DNA of 32,599 nucleotides from Giesbergeria sp. Its GTDB lineage: Bacteria; Pseudomonadota; Gammaproteobacteria; Burkholderiales; Burkholderiaceae_C. The notes beneath the pieces are model-generated. The model worked only from the letters and a program-made list of their open reading frames with translations, made no database searches and was not told the origin of the DNA. The stretch covers positions 1-32,599 of the forward strand of contig JAUYGP010000403.1 of the NCBI GenBank assembly GCA_030690515.1, given 5' to 3'. The translations under genes and the position numbers were made by a program. Below are positions 24,201 through 31,556 of this stretch, piece after piece; the stretch's first letter is position 1; every line of letters starts with the position of its first letter.

Positions 24201-25091
24201 ATGAAAACACTTTTGGGATTTGCATGGAGTCTTGCGCTGGTGTGCTCTGCAGCGTCGGCTGCGGCCGATTCCGTGCTCGAGCGCATCTCTGCGGGCGGCA
24301 AACTGGTGATTGCGCATCGTGAATCCTCGGTTCCTTTTTCGTACGTGGATGCCAAAACCGGCAAGCCCGTCGGATATGCCGTCGATCTGTGTCTGCGCAT
24401 GGCCGAGGTGGTGCGCAAGAAAACAGGTATGAAGGAAATGCAGGTAGAGTTTCTTCAGGTCACGCCCGCCAACCGTATCAGCATGATCGAACAGGGCAAG
24501 GCCGACCTGGAATGTGGCTCTACCACCAACAATGCAGAGCGGCGGCAGAAAGTGGCTTTCACGGTTCCGCACTTCATTACCGGTGCTCGCCTGCTGGTCA
24601 AGGCCTCCAGCCCGATCAATCGTGTCGAAGATCTCATGGGCAAAAGACTGGTCTCGACCAAAGGCACGACCCCCCTGAAAGCGGCGGAGCAGGCCAACCG
24701 CGAGCGGTTGATGGGTATCACCATCTCCGAGGCGCCTGACCATGCGCGCGCACTGGAGATGGTGGAAAAAGGTGAGGCCGATGCCTTCGTGATGGATGAC
24801 GTGCTGCTTTACGGCCTGGCAGCCAACCGCCCCGACCCGAAAGCGCTTAAGGTCGTGGGACGCTTCATGACCACCGAGCCCCTGGCCATCATGCTGCCCA
24901 AGGGTGACCCTGATTTCAAGAAACTGGTGGACGATGAAATGCGCCGTCTGATCACCAGCCGCGAGATCCACGCCATCTACGAAAAATGGTTTACGCAACC
25001 CATACCGCCCAGCAACACGACGCTGAACCTTCCAGTCAGCTACCTGTTGCGCGATTTCTGGAAATACCCCACCGACCAGGTTCCGTTTTAG
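24201..25091 (+). CDS. Glutamate/aspartate-type ABC substrate-binding protein (stand-alone paralogue)
   Basis: Periplasmic receptor of 296 residues with a signal peptide (MKTLLGFAWSLALVCSAASAA). The SBP_bac_3 fold is shown by GKLVIAHRESSVPFSYVDAKTGKPVGYAVDLC, the GltI-type signature ADLECGSTTNNAERR, VSTKGTTPLK and EADAFVMDDVLL. It is clearly a paralogue of the GltI protein encoded 130 bases downstream and shares the ECGSTTNN segment, so acidic amino acids are the likely ligands, perhaps with a different preference. It has its own hairpin after the stop, so it may be expressed separately and hand its ligand to the GltJKL permease. ATG 24201 starts the signal peptide; the track's 24180 start is not used. 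Confidence 0.87.
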   Translation: MKTLLGFAWSLALVCSAASAAADSVLERISAGGKLVIAHRESSVPFSYVDAKTGKPVGYAVDLCLRMAEVVRKKTGMKEMQVEFLQVTPANRISMIEQGKADLECGSTTNNAERRQKVAFTVPHFITGARLLVKASSPINRVEDLMGKRLVSTKGTTPLKAAEQANRERLMGITISEAPDHARALEMVEKGEADAFVMDDVLLYGLAANRPDPKALKVVGRFMTTEPLAIMLPKGDPDFKKLVDDEMRRLITSREIHAIYEKWFTQPIPPSNTTLNLPVSYLLRDFWKYPTDQVPF

Positions 25092-25095
25092 CAAT

Positions 25096-25120
25096 GGGCA
25101 ACGCCCCGGGGACGTTGCCC
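25096..25120 (+). terminator. Hairpin after the first binding-protein gene
   Basis: GGGCAACG and CGTTGCCC form a perfect 8-bp stem around a 9-base loop that itself contains CCCC/GGGG. It starts four bases after the stop codon. No T-tract follows directly, so termination would be weak; it may instead stabilise the upstream mRNA. Confidence 0.5.
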
Positions 25121-25221
25121 TCAATACCGTTCCAGTGATTTTTTGCCCATGTCCTACCGTGTGGGCTGCGAATCTCTAGAATCCACTCTTTCCCCCCGTT
25201 TACCCACAAGGAGACAAAAGT

Positions 25222-26121
25222 ATGAAAAAACATTTGCTGGCTGCTGCCATTACCGTTCTGGCTGCAAGCAGTGCCTTTGCACAGGCCAACGACACCCTGG
25301 CCAAGATCAAGTCCGCCGGTAGCATTACGCTGGGCGTGCGCGAGTCCTCTGGCCTGTCCTACACGCTGGGCAATGGCAAGTACGTGGGCTTCCACACCGA
25401 GATGGCCGAGCACATCATTGCCGACCTGCAAAAGCAGATGGGTCTGGCCAAGCTGGAAACTAAGTACCAGCCTGTGACCTCGCAGAACCGTATCCCGCTG
25501 GTGACCAACGGCACGGTGGACCTGGAGTGCGGCTCCACCACCAACAACGCCACCCGCCAGAAGGACGTGGCCTTTGCTGTGACCACCTATGTGGAAGAAG
25601 TGCGCATGGCGGTCAAGGCCAGCTCGGGTATCGCCTCGATCAAGGACCTGAACGGCAAGACCGTGGCCACCACGACCGGCACCACGTCGGTGCAGACCCT
25701 GCGCAAGAACGAGCGCGCTGGTGGCCTGGACTTCAAGGAAGTCTATGGCAAGGATCACGCCGACAGCTTCCTGATGGTGGAAACCGGCCGCGCCGATGCG
25801 TTTGTGATGGACGGCTCCATTCTGGCGGCCAACATCTCCAAGTCCAAGAACCCAGCCGACTTCAAGGTCGTGGGTGAAGTGCTGTCGGTCGAACCCATCG
25901 CCTGCATGCTGCGCAAGGATGACCCCGCCTTCAAGAAGGCGGTGGATGATTCCATCAAGCGCCAGATCGCCGATGGTTCGCTGGCCAAGCTGTATGACAA
26001 GTGGTTCATGCAGCCCGTGCCACCGACCAACACCAAGATCGGTCTGCCGATGTCTGAAGCCACCAAGAACGCTTGGGCAAACCCGAACGACAAGCCCATG
26101 GAAGACTACGCCAAGAAGTAA
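25222..26121 (+). CDS. gltI: Glutamate/aspartate ABC transporter substrate-binding protein
   Basis: Periplasmic receptor of 299 residues for L-glutamate and L-aspartate. Signal peptide MKKHLLAAAITVLAASSAFA, cleaved before QANDTLAKI. GSITLGVRESSGLSYTLGNGKYVGFHTEMAEHI, VDLECGSTTNNATRQKDVAF, VATTTGTTSVQTLRKN and ADAFVMDGSILA follow the E. coli GltI order as I remember it. AAGGAG lies ten bases before the ATG. The permease genes follow after a strong stem-loop, an arrangement that gives an excess of binding protein over membrane parts. It is the first gene of the gltIJKL unit. Confidence 0.92.
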   Translation: MKKHLLAAAITVLAASSAFAQANDTLAKIKSAGSITLGVRESSGLSYTLGNGKYVGFHTEMAEHIIADLQKQMGLAKLETKYQPVTSQNRIPLVTNGTVDLECGSTTNNATRQKDVAFAVTTYVEEVRMAVKASSGIASIKDLNGKTVATTTGTTSVQTLRKNERAGGLDFKEVYGKDHADSFLMVETGRADAFVMDGSILAANISKSKNPADFKVVGEVLSVEPIACMLRKDDPAFKKAVDDSIKRQIADGSLAKLYDKWFMQPVPPTNTKIGLPMSEATKNAWANPNDKPMEDYAKK

Positions 26122-26136
26122 TCGGCGCGCTGTAAC

Positions 26137-26172
26137 GCCCCTTCGAACCATACGTTCGGGGGGGCTTTTTTT
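26137..26172 (+). terminator. Intra-operon terminator/attenuator between gltI and gltJ
   Basis: A 12-bp stem (GCCCCTTCGAAC with GTTCGGGGGGGC, two central G-U pairs) around the loop CATAC is followed directly by seven T. It meets the criteria of a Rho-independent terminator. Since gltJ begins 37 bases later with no obvious promoter between, it most likely works as a partial terminator. Confidence 0.85.
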
Positions 26173-26208
26173 GTTGCGCGGCACAGGCTGTCACATGAAA
26201 GGAATCCT

Positions 26209-26961
26209 ATGAGTTGGGATTGGCAGGTGTTCTGCGAAGACACCTTGGATCGCCAGGCGGTGCCGGGCTGCTTTGGCAAGGGCGGCGACATCACCTATCT
26301 GGACTGGTTGCTGTCGGCCTGGGGCTGGACGGTGTCCGTGTCGCTTCTCGCCTTGGCGCTGGCGTTGGTGCTGGGCGCCGTCATTGGCACGCTGCGCACC
26401 CTGGAGGGGCGCCGCGTAGTCGTGGGGCTGTGCAACACCTGGGTGGAACTGTTCCGCAACATACCGTTGCTGGTGCAGATTTTTCTGTGGTACCACGTGC
26501 TGCCCACCATTTTTCCGGCGCTGCAAGGCGTGCCCGGCTTTGTGCTGGTGGTCTTTGCGCTGGGTTTCTTTACCTCGGCGCGCATTGCCGAGCAGGTGCG
26601 CGCAGGCATACAGGCGCTGCCACGCGGCCAGCGCTACGCCGGGCTGGCCATGGGTTTTACCACCTTCCAGACCTACCGCTATGTGCTGCTACCCATGGCG
26701 TTTCGCATCATCATCCCGCCGCTGACCAGCGAGACCATGAACATCTTCAAGAACTCGTCTGTGGCGTTTGCCGTGTCGGTGGCTGAACTGACCATGTTCG
26801 CCATGCAGGCACAAGAAGAAACCTCGCGCGGCATCGAGGTCTATCTGGCAGTGACGGCGCTTTACGTTGTCTCGGCATTCGCCATCAACCGCATCATGGC
26901 GTTCATCGAAAAACGGGCGCGCGTGCCGGGCATGGTTGCCGCGAGCGGGGGAGGCCACTGA
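26209..26961 (+). CDS. gltJ: Glutamate/aspartate ABC transporter permease
   Basis: A 250-residue inner-membrane permease. It starts MSWDWQVFCEDT, close to the GltJ N-terminus (family members begin with a short periplasmic segment including a Cys), then five hydrophobic helices. The EAA-type loop for contact with the ATPase is ALPRGQRYAGLAMGFTTFQTYRYVLLPMAFRIIIPPL, with the conserved Gly. WVELFRNIPLLVQIFLWYH is the usual His/Glu/Gln-family permease motif. It forms a heterodimer with GltK. AAAGGAAT precedes ATG 26209. Its stop is one base before the gltK start codon. Confidence 0.92.
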   Translation: MSWDWQVFCEDTLDRQAVPGCFGKGGDITYLDWLLSAWGWTVSVSLLALALALVLGAVIGTLRTLEGRRVVVGLCNTWVELFRNIPLLVQIFLWYHVLPTIFPALQGVPGFVLVVFALGFFTSARIAEQVRAGIQALPRGQRYAGLAMGFTTFQTYRYVLLPMAFRIIIPPLTSETMNIFKNSSVAFAVSVAELTMFAMQAQEETSRGIEVYLAVTALYVVSAFAINRIMAFIEKRARVPGMVAASGGGH

Positions 26962-26962
26962 C

Positions 26963-27628
26963 ATGAATCTGGACTTCTCCTTCTACAACTGGGACCTGAT
27001 CTCCAACTTCGTGCTCAAGGGGCTGTATTTCAGCCTCATGCTCACGGCGGTGGCTACGATCGGCGGCGTATTTTTTGGCACCCTGCTGGCGCTCATGCGG
27101 CTGTCGGGCAAGAAATGGCTGGACATGCCGGCCACCATCTACGTCAACGGCATGCGCAGCATTCCGCTGGTGATGGTGATCCTGTGGTTCTTTCTGCTAG
27201 TGCCGGCCATCATTGGCCAGCCTATCGGCGCTGAGGTGTCGGCCGTGATCACCTTCATCGCCTTCGAGGCTGCGTATTTCAGCGAAATCATGCGCGCCGG
27301 CATCCAGTCCGTCTCGCGTGGCCAGGTGCACGCGGGCCAGGCGCTGGGCATGACCTACGGCCAGAACATGAAGCTCGTTGTGCTGCCACAGGCGTTTCGC
27401 AACATGCTGCCGGTACTGCTCACGCAGACCATCATCCTGTTCCAGGACACCTCGCTGGTCTACGCCATTGGCGCCTACGACATGCTCAAGGGATTCGAGG
27501 TGGCTGGTAAAAACTTTGGCCGTCCCATTGAGGCCTACCTGGCCGCGGCGGTGCTGTACTTTGTGATGTGCTACGCCCTCTCCTGGTTGGTCAAGCGTCT
27601 GCACCAGAGAATCGCCATCATCCGCTGA
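26963..27628 (+). CDS. gltK: Glutamate/aspartate ABC transporter permease
   Basis: A 221-residue inner-membrane permease, partner of Glt[29 protein letters not shown] is the start of the His/Glu/Gln-type permease domain, [18 protein letters not shown] corresponds to the FRNIPLL segment of GltJ, and [37 protein letters not shown] is the EAA loop. The start is ATG 26963, one base after the gltJ stop; the track ORF runs further upstream only by chance. It is followed after 34 bases by gltL. Confidence 0.92.
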   Translation: MNLDFSFYNWDLISNFVLKGLYFSLMLTAVATIGGVFFGTLLALMRLSGKKWLDMPATIYVNGMRSIPLVMVILWFFLLVPAIIGQPIGAEVSAVITFIAFEAAYFSEIMRAGIQSVSRGQVHAGQALGMTYGQNMKLVVLPQAFRNMLPVLLTQTIILFQDTSLVYAIGAYDMLKGFEVAGKNFGRPIEAYLAAAVLYFVMCYALSWLVKRLHQRIAIIR

Positions 27629-27662
27629 AGCGGGCAAGAGAGATTGGATTGAGGAAAAAGAA

Positions 27663-28400
27663 ATGATCGAACTCAAGAACGTATCCAAGTGGTATGGCCC
27701 GGTGCAGGTGCTCAATGAATGCTCGGCCTCCATCAGCAAGGGCGAAGTGGTGGTGGTGTGCGGCCCGTCGGGCTCAGGCAAGTCCACGCTGATCAAGACC
27801 ATCAACGCGCTCGAACCCTTCCAGAAGGGCGAGATCACGGTCGATGGCATCCCGCTGCACGACCCCAAAACCGACCTGCCCAAGCTGCGCTCGCGTGTGG
27901 GCATGGTGTTTCAGCACTTTGAACTGTTTCCGCACCTGTCGGTCACGGAGAATCTGACCATCGCGCAAATCAAGGTGCTGGGCCGCAGCGCGGACGACGC
28001 AAAGGCGCGTGGACTGAAGATGCTCGAGCGTGTGGGTTTGACGGCCCACAAGGACAAGTTTCCCGGCCAGCTCTCGGGTGGCCAGCAGCAGCGCGTGGCC
28101 ATTGCGCGTGCGCTGTCCATGGACCCCATCGTCATGCTGTTTGACGAGCCCACCTCGGCGCTCGACCCCGAAATGGTGGGCGAAGTGCTGGACGTGATGG
28201 TGGGCCTGGCCAACGAAGGCATGACCATGATGTGCGTAACCCATGAAATGGGCTTTGCCCGCAAGGTGAGCCACCGTGTGATCTTCATGGACGTGGGCGG
28301 CAAAATCCTGGAAGACTGTTCCAAGGACGAGTTCTTTAACAACCCCGACGCTCGCCAGCCGCGCACCAAGGACTTCCTCGACAAAATTCTGCAGCACTGA
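27663..28400 (+). CDS. gltL: Glutamate/aspartate ABC transporter ATP-binding protein
   Basis: A 245-residue cytoplasmic ATPase that drives the GltJK permease. Walker A is GPSGSGKST (about 38-46), the Q-loop lies in [16 protein letters not shown], the signature is LSGGQQQR, Walker [21 protein letters not shown] and the switch His in CVTHEMGFA. All motifs are intact. GAGGAAAAAGAA before the ATG is a good ribosome binding site. It is the last gene of gltIJKL; a strong terminator stands 21 bases after its stop. Confidence 0.94.
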   Translation: MIELKNVSKWYGPVQVLNECSASISKGEVVVVCGPSGSGKSTLIKTINALEPFQKGEITVDGIPLHDPKTDLPKLRSRVGMVFQHFELFPHLSVTENLTIAQIKVLGRSADDAKARGLKMLERVGLTAHKDKFPGQLSGGQQQRVAIARALSMDPIVMLFDEPTSALDPEMVGEVLDVMVGLANEGMTMMCVTHEMGFARKVSHRVIFMDVGGKILEDCSKDEFFNNPDARQPRTKDFLDKILQH

Positions 28401-28421
28401 GCGCACGGCGCACGAGACCAG

Positions 28422-28445
28422 CGGCACCTTCGGGTGCCGTTTTTG
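28422..28445 (+). terminator. Rho-independent terminator of the glt operon
   Basis: CGGCACC-TTCG-GGTGCCG, a 7-bp GC-rich stem closed by a stable TTCG tetraloop, followed by TTTTTGCTTTT. Confidence 0.93.
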
Positions 28446-28542
28446 CTTTTGCATCCAGGCACTGGGCTGGGGCTACGCCGGTAAGATACATGGCACCGGA
28501 ATCTCCCGGCATGACCAACATGGTCTGAACAAGAAGCTGCAT

Positions 28543-28734
28543 ATGAAACAACCCGTGGTCATCACCGCCGAACTCACGTCCGAGAATGCCCAGGCGCTGG
28601 CGCAGTTCGTCAAGCAGATCAGCCATGAGGCCATCCGGGCGTGTTCCCGCGACGATGCAGAAACCTTCCTCGTACGTGACGCGCTCGATTCGTTGCGCGA
28701 AGCGCTGGACCTGGCCGGTTTCGACCCGCAATAG
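28543..28734 (+). CDS. Small conserved protein (DUF7706-like)
   Basis: A 63-residue protein, MKQPVVITAELTSENAQALAQFVKQISHEAIRACSRDDAETFLVRDALDSLREALDLAGFDPQ in outline a beta-strand followed by two or three amphipathic helices. I recall a family of this length and start (MKQPVV-TAELT-ENAQALAQF-KR) in Comamonadaceae, recently named DUF7706, but no function is known to me. No membrane segment or signal peptide. It sits between the glt terminator and pyrC, in its own short transcription unit or as the leader of pyrC. It ends in TAG used as a normal stop. Confidence 0.6.
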   Translation: MKQPVVITAELTSENAQALAQFVKQISHEAIRACSRDDAETFLVRDALDSLREALDLAGFDPQ

Positions 28735-28806
28735 ACCCGGCCTTGGGTGAGGCATGGCATGCACCGCCAGGTGCCATGGCCAGGGAGTGATGGGAGAATG
28801 GCGACC

Positions 28807-29847
28807 ATGACCGCCGCCCAAGACACCCTCACCATCACCCGCCCCGACGACTGGCACCTGCACGTGCGCGACGGCGAGGCACTGCACACCGTTGTGCCGC
28901 ACACGGCCGCCCAGTTTGGCCGGGCCATCATCATGCCCAACCTGCGCCCGCCCGTGACCACGGCCCAGCAGGCTGGTGAATACAAGCAGCGCATTCTGGC
29001 GGCCGTGCCCGAAGGCGTCGCTTTCGAGCCGCTGATGACGCTCTACCTCACCGACAACCTGCCGCCCGATGAAATCGCGCGTGCCAAGGACGCCGGCGTG
29101 GTCGCCGCCAAGCTCTACCCCGCGGGCGCCACCACCAACAGCGATGCGGGCGTGACCGACCTGCGCAAAACCTACCCAACGCTCGAAGCCCTGCAGAAAG
29201 CAGGCATGCCGCTGCTGGTGCACGGCGAGGTCACCAGCCCTGACATCGACCTGTTCGACCGCGAAGCCGTGTTTATCGAGCAGCAGCTCATGCCGCTGCG
29301 CCGCGACTTTCCCGAATTGAAGATCGTTTTCGAGCACATCACCACCAGGGAAGCTGCGCAGTACGTGCAGGAGGCCGGGCCCCATACGGCCGCCACCATC
29401 ACCGCGCACCACCTGCTCTATAACCGCAACGCCCTCTTCACGGGGGGCATTCGCCCGCACTACTACTGCCTGCCCGTGCTCAAGCGCGAGCAGCACCGCC
29501 TGGCCCTGGTGCAGGCGGCCGTCAGCGGATCGGACCGGTACTTTCTGGGCACCGACAGCGCCCCCCACCCCGCGCACCTGAAAGAGCACGCCACCGGCTG
29601 CGCCGGGTGCTACACCGCGCACGCTGCCATCGAGATGTACGCCGAGGTCTTCGACAACGCGGGTGCCTTGGACAAGCTTGAGGGCTTCGCCAGCTTCCAC
29701 GGCCCCGCCTTCTATGGCCTGCCGCGCAACACCGGCACCATCACCCTGCGCCGCGAAAGCTGGACGCCGCCCGACAGTTTTGCTTTTGGTGAGGCCGAAC
29801 TCAAACCCCTGCGCTCGGGTGAAGCGCTGCCGTGGAAGCTGGTGTAG
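28807..29847 (+). CDS. pyrC: Dihydroorotase
   Basis: Zinc enzyme of pyrimidine biosynthesis that closes carbamoyl-aspartate to dihydroorotate. The 346-residue length fits the class II (E. coli-like) enzyme. Metal and catalytic residues are in place: His17 and His19 in [10 protein letters not shown], Lys102 (carboxylated bridge) in [13 protein letters not shown], His139 in HGEV, His177 in EHITT and Asp250 in GTDSAPH, all within one residue of the E. coli positions. That agreement supports the ATG at 28807, which has GGGAG ten bases ahead, rather than 28798 or 28747. The last 16 bases overlap the GTG start of the next reading frame. Confidence 0.95.
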   Translation: MTAAQDTLTITRPDDWHLHVRDGEALHTVVPHTAAQFGRAIIMPNLRPPVTTAQQAGEYKQRILAAVPEGVAFEPLMTLYLTDNLPPDEIARAKDAGVVAAKLYPAGATTNSDAGVTDLRKTYPTLEALQKAGMPLLVHGEVTSPDIDLFDREAVFIEQQLMPLRRDFPELKIVFEHITTREAAQYVQEAGPHTAATITAHHLLYNRNALFTGGIRPHYYCLPVLKREQHRLALVQAAVSGSDRYFLGTDSAPHPAHLKEHATGCAGCYTAHAAIEMYAEVFDNAGALDKLEGFASFHGPAFYGLPRNTGTITLRRESWTPPDSFAFGEAELKPLRSGEALPWKLV

Positions 29848-30587
29848 ACGCCACCCCCATCGACTGGGATGCGCCCTGGCTGGAACCGTGGAACGTGCGC
29901 GGGCGTGCGCTGGCCGGGCGCCTTTACGATGGCGTGCCGGTCTGCCAGGCGCTGAACGCGGACGCCGCCGCACCGGTGCGCTTCGTGTCCCAGGCCCTGC
30001 TGCCGCCGGGCATGGCGTATGAGCAGTTCATCTTTGACACCGGCCAGGTGCCCACGCGCGAGAACCTGCACGACTTTTTTAATGGACTGGTGTGGCTGCA
30101 CTTGCCGCAGGCAAAGCGCCGCATGAACCAGTTGCAGGCGTAGGCCATTGCCGCGCAGGGCGTGGGAGCGGTGCGCGGGCCGCTGCGCGATGCGCTCACG
30201 CTGTTTGATGAAAACGGCGCCCTGCTCGATGCGCCCGCGCCGCTGTGGCAGGCGCTGCGCGCACGGGACTGGCAGCGGTTGTTCGTCGATCTGCGCCCGC
30301 TCTGGGTGCAGGCGCGGTTGCTGCTCGTCGGACATGCGCTGATGGAAAAACTGGTTTTTCCCCGAAAAGGCATCACAGCGCACGTCTATCAAGCGCCTGC
30401 AGCTATTGAAACCATAGCGCAAACGGATGCCTGGCTGGCCGCAGAGCTGCAGCCGGACCGCTGGGCGCAGAAACCTTTTGTTTCTTTGCCTCTCATGGGG
30501 ATACCGGGCTGGTGCCATGGGAACGACGCGGTTTCCTTCTATGATGACCTTTCGGTTTTTCGCCGCGCAGCAGCCCGCCCGGCTTGA
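29832..30587 (+). pseudogene. DUF3025 family gene interrupted by an in-frame amber codon
   Basis: One continuous frame of 251 codons plus stop, opening at GTG 29832 inside the end of pyrC. It is interrupted by a single TAG at 30141-30143. Before it: IDWDAPWLEPW, FVSQALLPPGMAYEQFIFDTGQVPTRENLHDFFNGLVWLHLPQAKRRMNQLQA. After it, in the same frame: AIAAQGVGAVRGPLRDALTLFDENGALL, LMEKLVFPRKGITAHVY and GIPGWCHGND. Both parts match the DUF3025 family as I remember it, and the joint RMNQLQA-x-AIAAQG is just where the family continues. GAG or CAG to TAG is the simplest change. Function of the family is unknown. The second part could restart at GTG 30162 but would be only half a domain. Confidence 0.8.
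30384..30416 (+). repeat. Family-A repeat, partial copy 5 (inside the DUF3025 frame)
   Basis: TATCAAGCGCCTGCAGCTATTGAAA resembles the right half of the family-A element (GCGC-x-x-GCAGCTATT-AAA). The left half is absent. It falls in a variable region of the protein, just after the conserved ITAHVY segment, and keeps the frame open. Short enough that chance similarity is possible. Confidence 0.4.
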
Positions 30588-30609
30588 AGCCGCGCACGGT
30601 CATCCCCAC
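30583..30609 (+). promoter_or_regulatory. Putative sigma-32 heat-shock promoter of htpX
   Basis: CTTGAAG (30583-30589), a 14-base spacer and CCCCAC (30604-30609) closely match the RpoH consensus CTTGAAA / CCCCAT with normal spacing. The -10 element is about 40 bases before ATG 30650. The -35 element overlaps the stop codon of the DUF3025 frame. HtpX is a known heat-shock gene in E. coli, which supports the reading. Confidence 0.78.
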
Positions 30610-30649
30610 CTTTGAAACCTTGATCAACCTGCACGCTTGTGCACGCACC

Positions 30650-31528
30650 ATGAAACGAATCTTTCTGTTCCTGCTGACCAACATCGCTGTCGTGGCTGTG
30701 CTCGGCATAGTGTCCAGTCTGCTCGGCGTCAACCGCTACCTTACGGCCAACGGCCTGAACCTGGGGGCCTTGCTGGGTTTTGCCCTGATCATGGGCTTTG
30801 GCGGCGCCATCATCTCGCTGCTGATCAGCAAGCCCATGGCCAAGTGGAGCGCGGGCGTGCAGATCATCGAGCAGCCGCGCAGCCAGGACGAAGCCTGGAT
30901 TCTGGAGACGGTGCGCGGCTTTGCCGACAAGGCGGGCATCGGTATGCCCGAGGTCGGCATCTTTGAGGGCGATCCCAACGCCTTTGCCACCGGCGCCTTC
31001 AAAAATTCAGCACTGGTCGCGGTCTCTACGGGCCTGCTGCAGAACATGACGCGCGAAGAGGTCGAGGCCGTGATCGGCCACGAAGTCGCCCACATCGCCA
31101 ATGGTGACATGGTGACCATGACGCTGATCCAGGGCGTGATGAACACCTTTGTGGTGTTCCTCTCGCGCGTCATCGGCTATGCGGTGGACAGCTTCCTGAA
31201 CAAGAACAGCGAAAACCGCTCGGGCCCCGGTATCGGTTACTACGTCACCACCATCGTGCTCGACATCTTGCTGGGCTTCGTAGCTGCCATCATCGTTGCC
31301 TGGTTCTCACGCCAGCGCGAGTTCCGTGCCGACGCTGGTGCTGCGCAGCTCATGGGCCGTCGCCAGCCCATGATCAACGCCCTGGCCCGCCTGGGCGGTC
31401 TGCACCCGGCCGAGCTGCCCAAGAGCATGGCCGCCATGGGCATTGCGGGCGGCATTGGCAAGTTGTTCAGCACGCACCCGCCCATCGAAGAGCGCATTGC
31501 CGCGCTGCAGAACGCCCAAAAAGGCTGA
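30650..31528 (+). CDS. htpX: Membrane zinc protease HtpX
   Basis: A 292-residue inner-membrane M48 metalloprotease that degrades misfolded membrane proteins. Two N-terminal helices (about 4-25 and 34-56), then the zinc site HEVAH (His144, Glu145, His148), two further hydrophobic segments (about 160-180 and 195-220) and the third ligand Glu224 in [28 protein letters not shown] is the standard C-terminal HtpX motif. [15 protein letters not shown] marks the real start, ATG 30650; the track ORF adds 22 non-family residues. A sigma-32-type promoter stands upstream. Convergent with the SUMF1-domain gene, with 28 bases between stops. Confidence 0.95.
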   Translation: MKRIFLFLLTNIAVVAVLGIVSSLLGVNRYLTANGLNLGALLGFALIMGFGGAIISLLISKPMAKWSAGVQIIEQPRSQDEAWILETVRGFADKAGIGMPEVGIFEGDPNAFATGAFKNSALVAVSTGLLQNMTREEVEAVIGHEVAHIANGDMVTMTLIQGVMNTFVVFLSRVIGYAVDSFLNKNSENRSGPGIGYYVTTIVLDILLGFVAAIIVAWFSRQREFRADAGAAQLMGRRQPMINALARLGGLHPAELPKSMAAMGIAGGIGKLFSTHPPIEERIAALQNAQKG

Positions 31529-31534
31529 TCACAC

Positions 31535-31553
31535 CGCGCCGCCTTGCGGCGCG
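31535..31553. terminator. Hairpin between convergent htpX and the SUMF1-domain gene
   Basis: CGCGCCGC-CTT-GCGGCGCG is a perfect 8-bp stem, three-base loop, in the 28-base gap between two convergent stops. There is no T-tract on either side at once, so it is a weak or Rho-assisted terminator at best. Confidence 0.5.
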
Positions 31554-31556
31554 TGC

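Noticed and set aside
28336-29973. 545-residue minus-strand open frame opposite pyrC
   Set aside because: Antisense shadow; pyrC has all metal ligands in place.
7113-30143. TAG used as a recoded sense codon throughout the genome
   Set aside because: Several intact genes in the window end in TAG with no family-like sequence after it (13836, 25089, 28732, 29845), so TAG acts as a stop. Local mutation or error is the simpler view, although partial suppression is not excluded.
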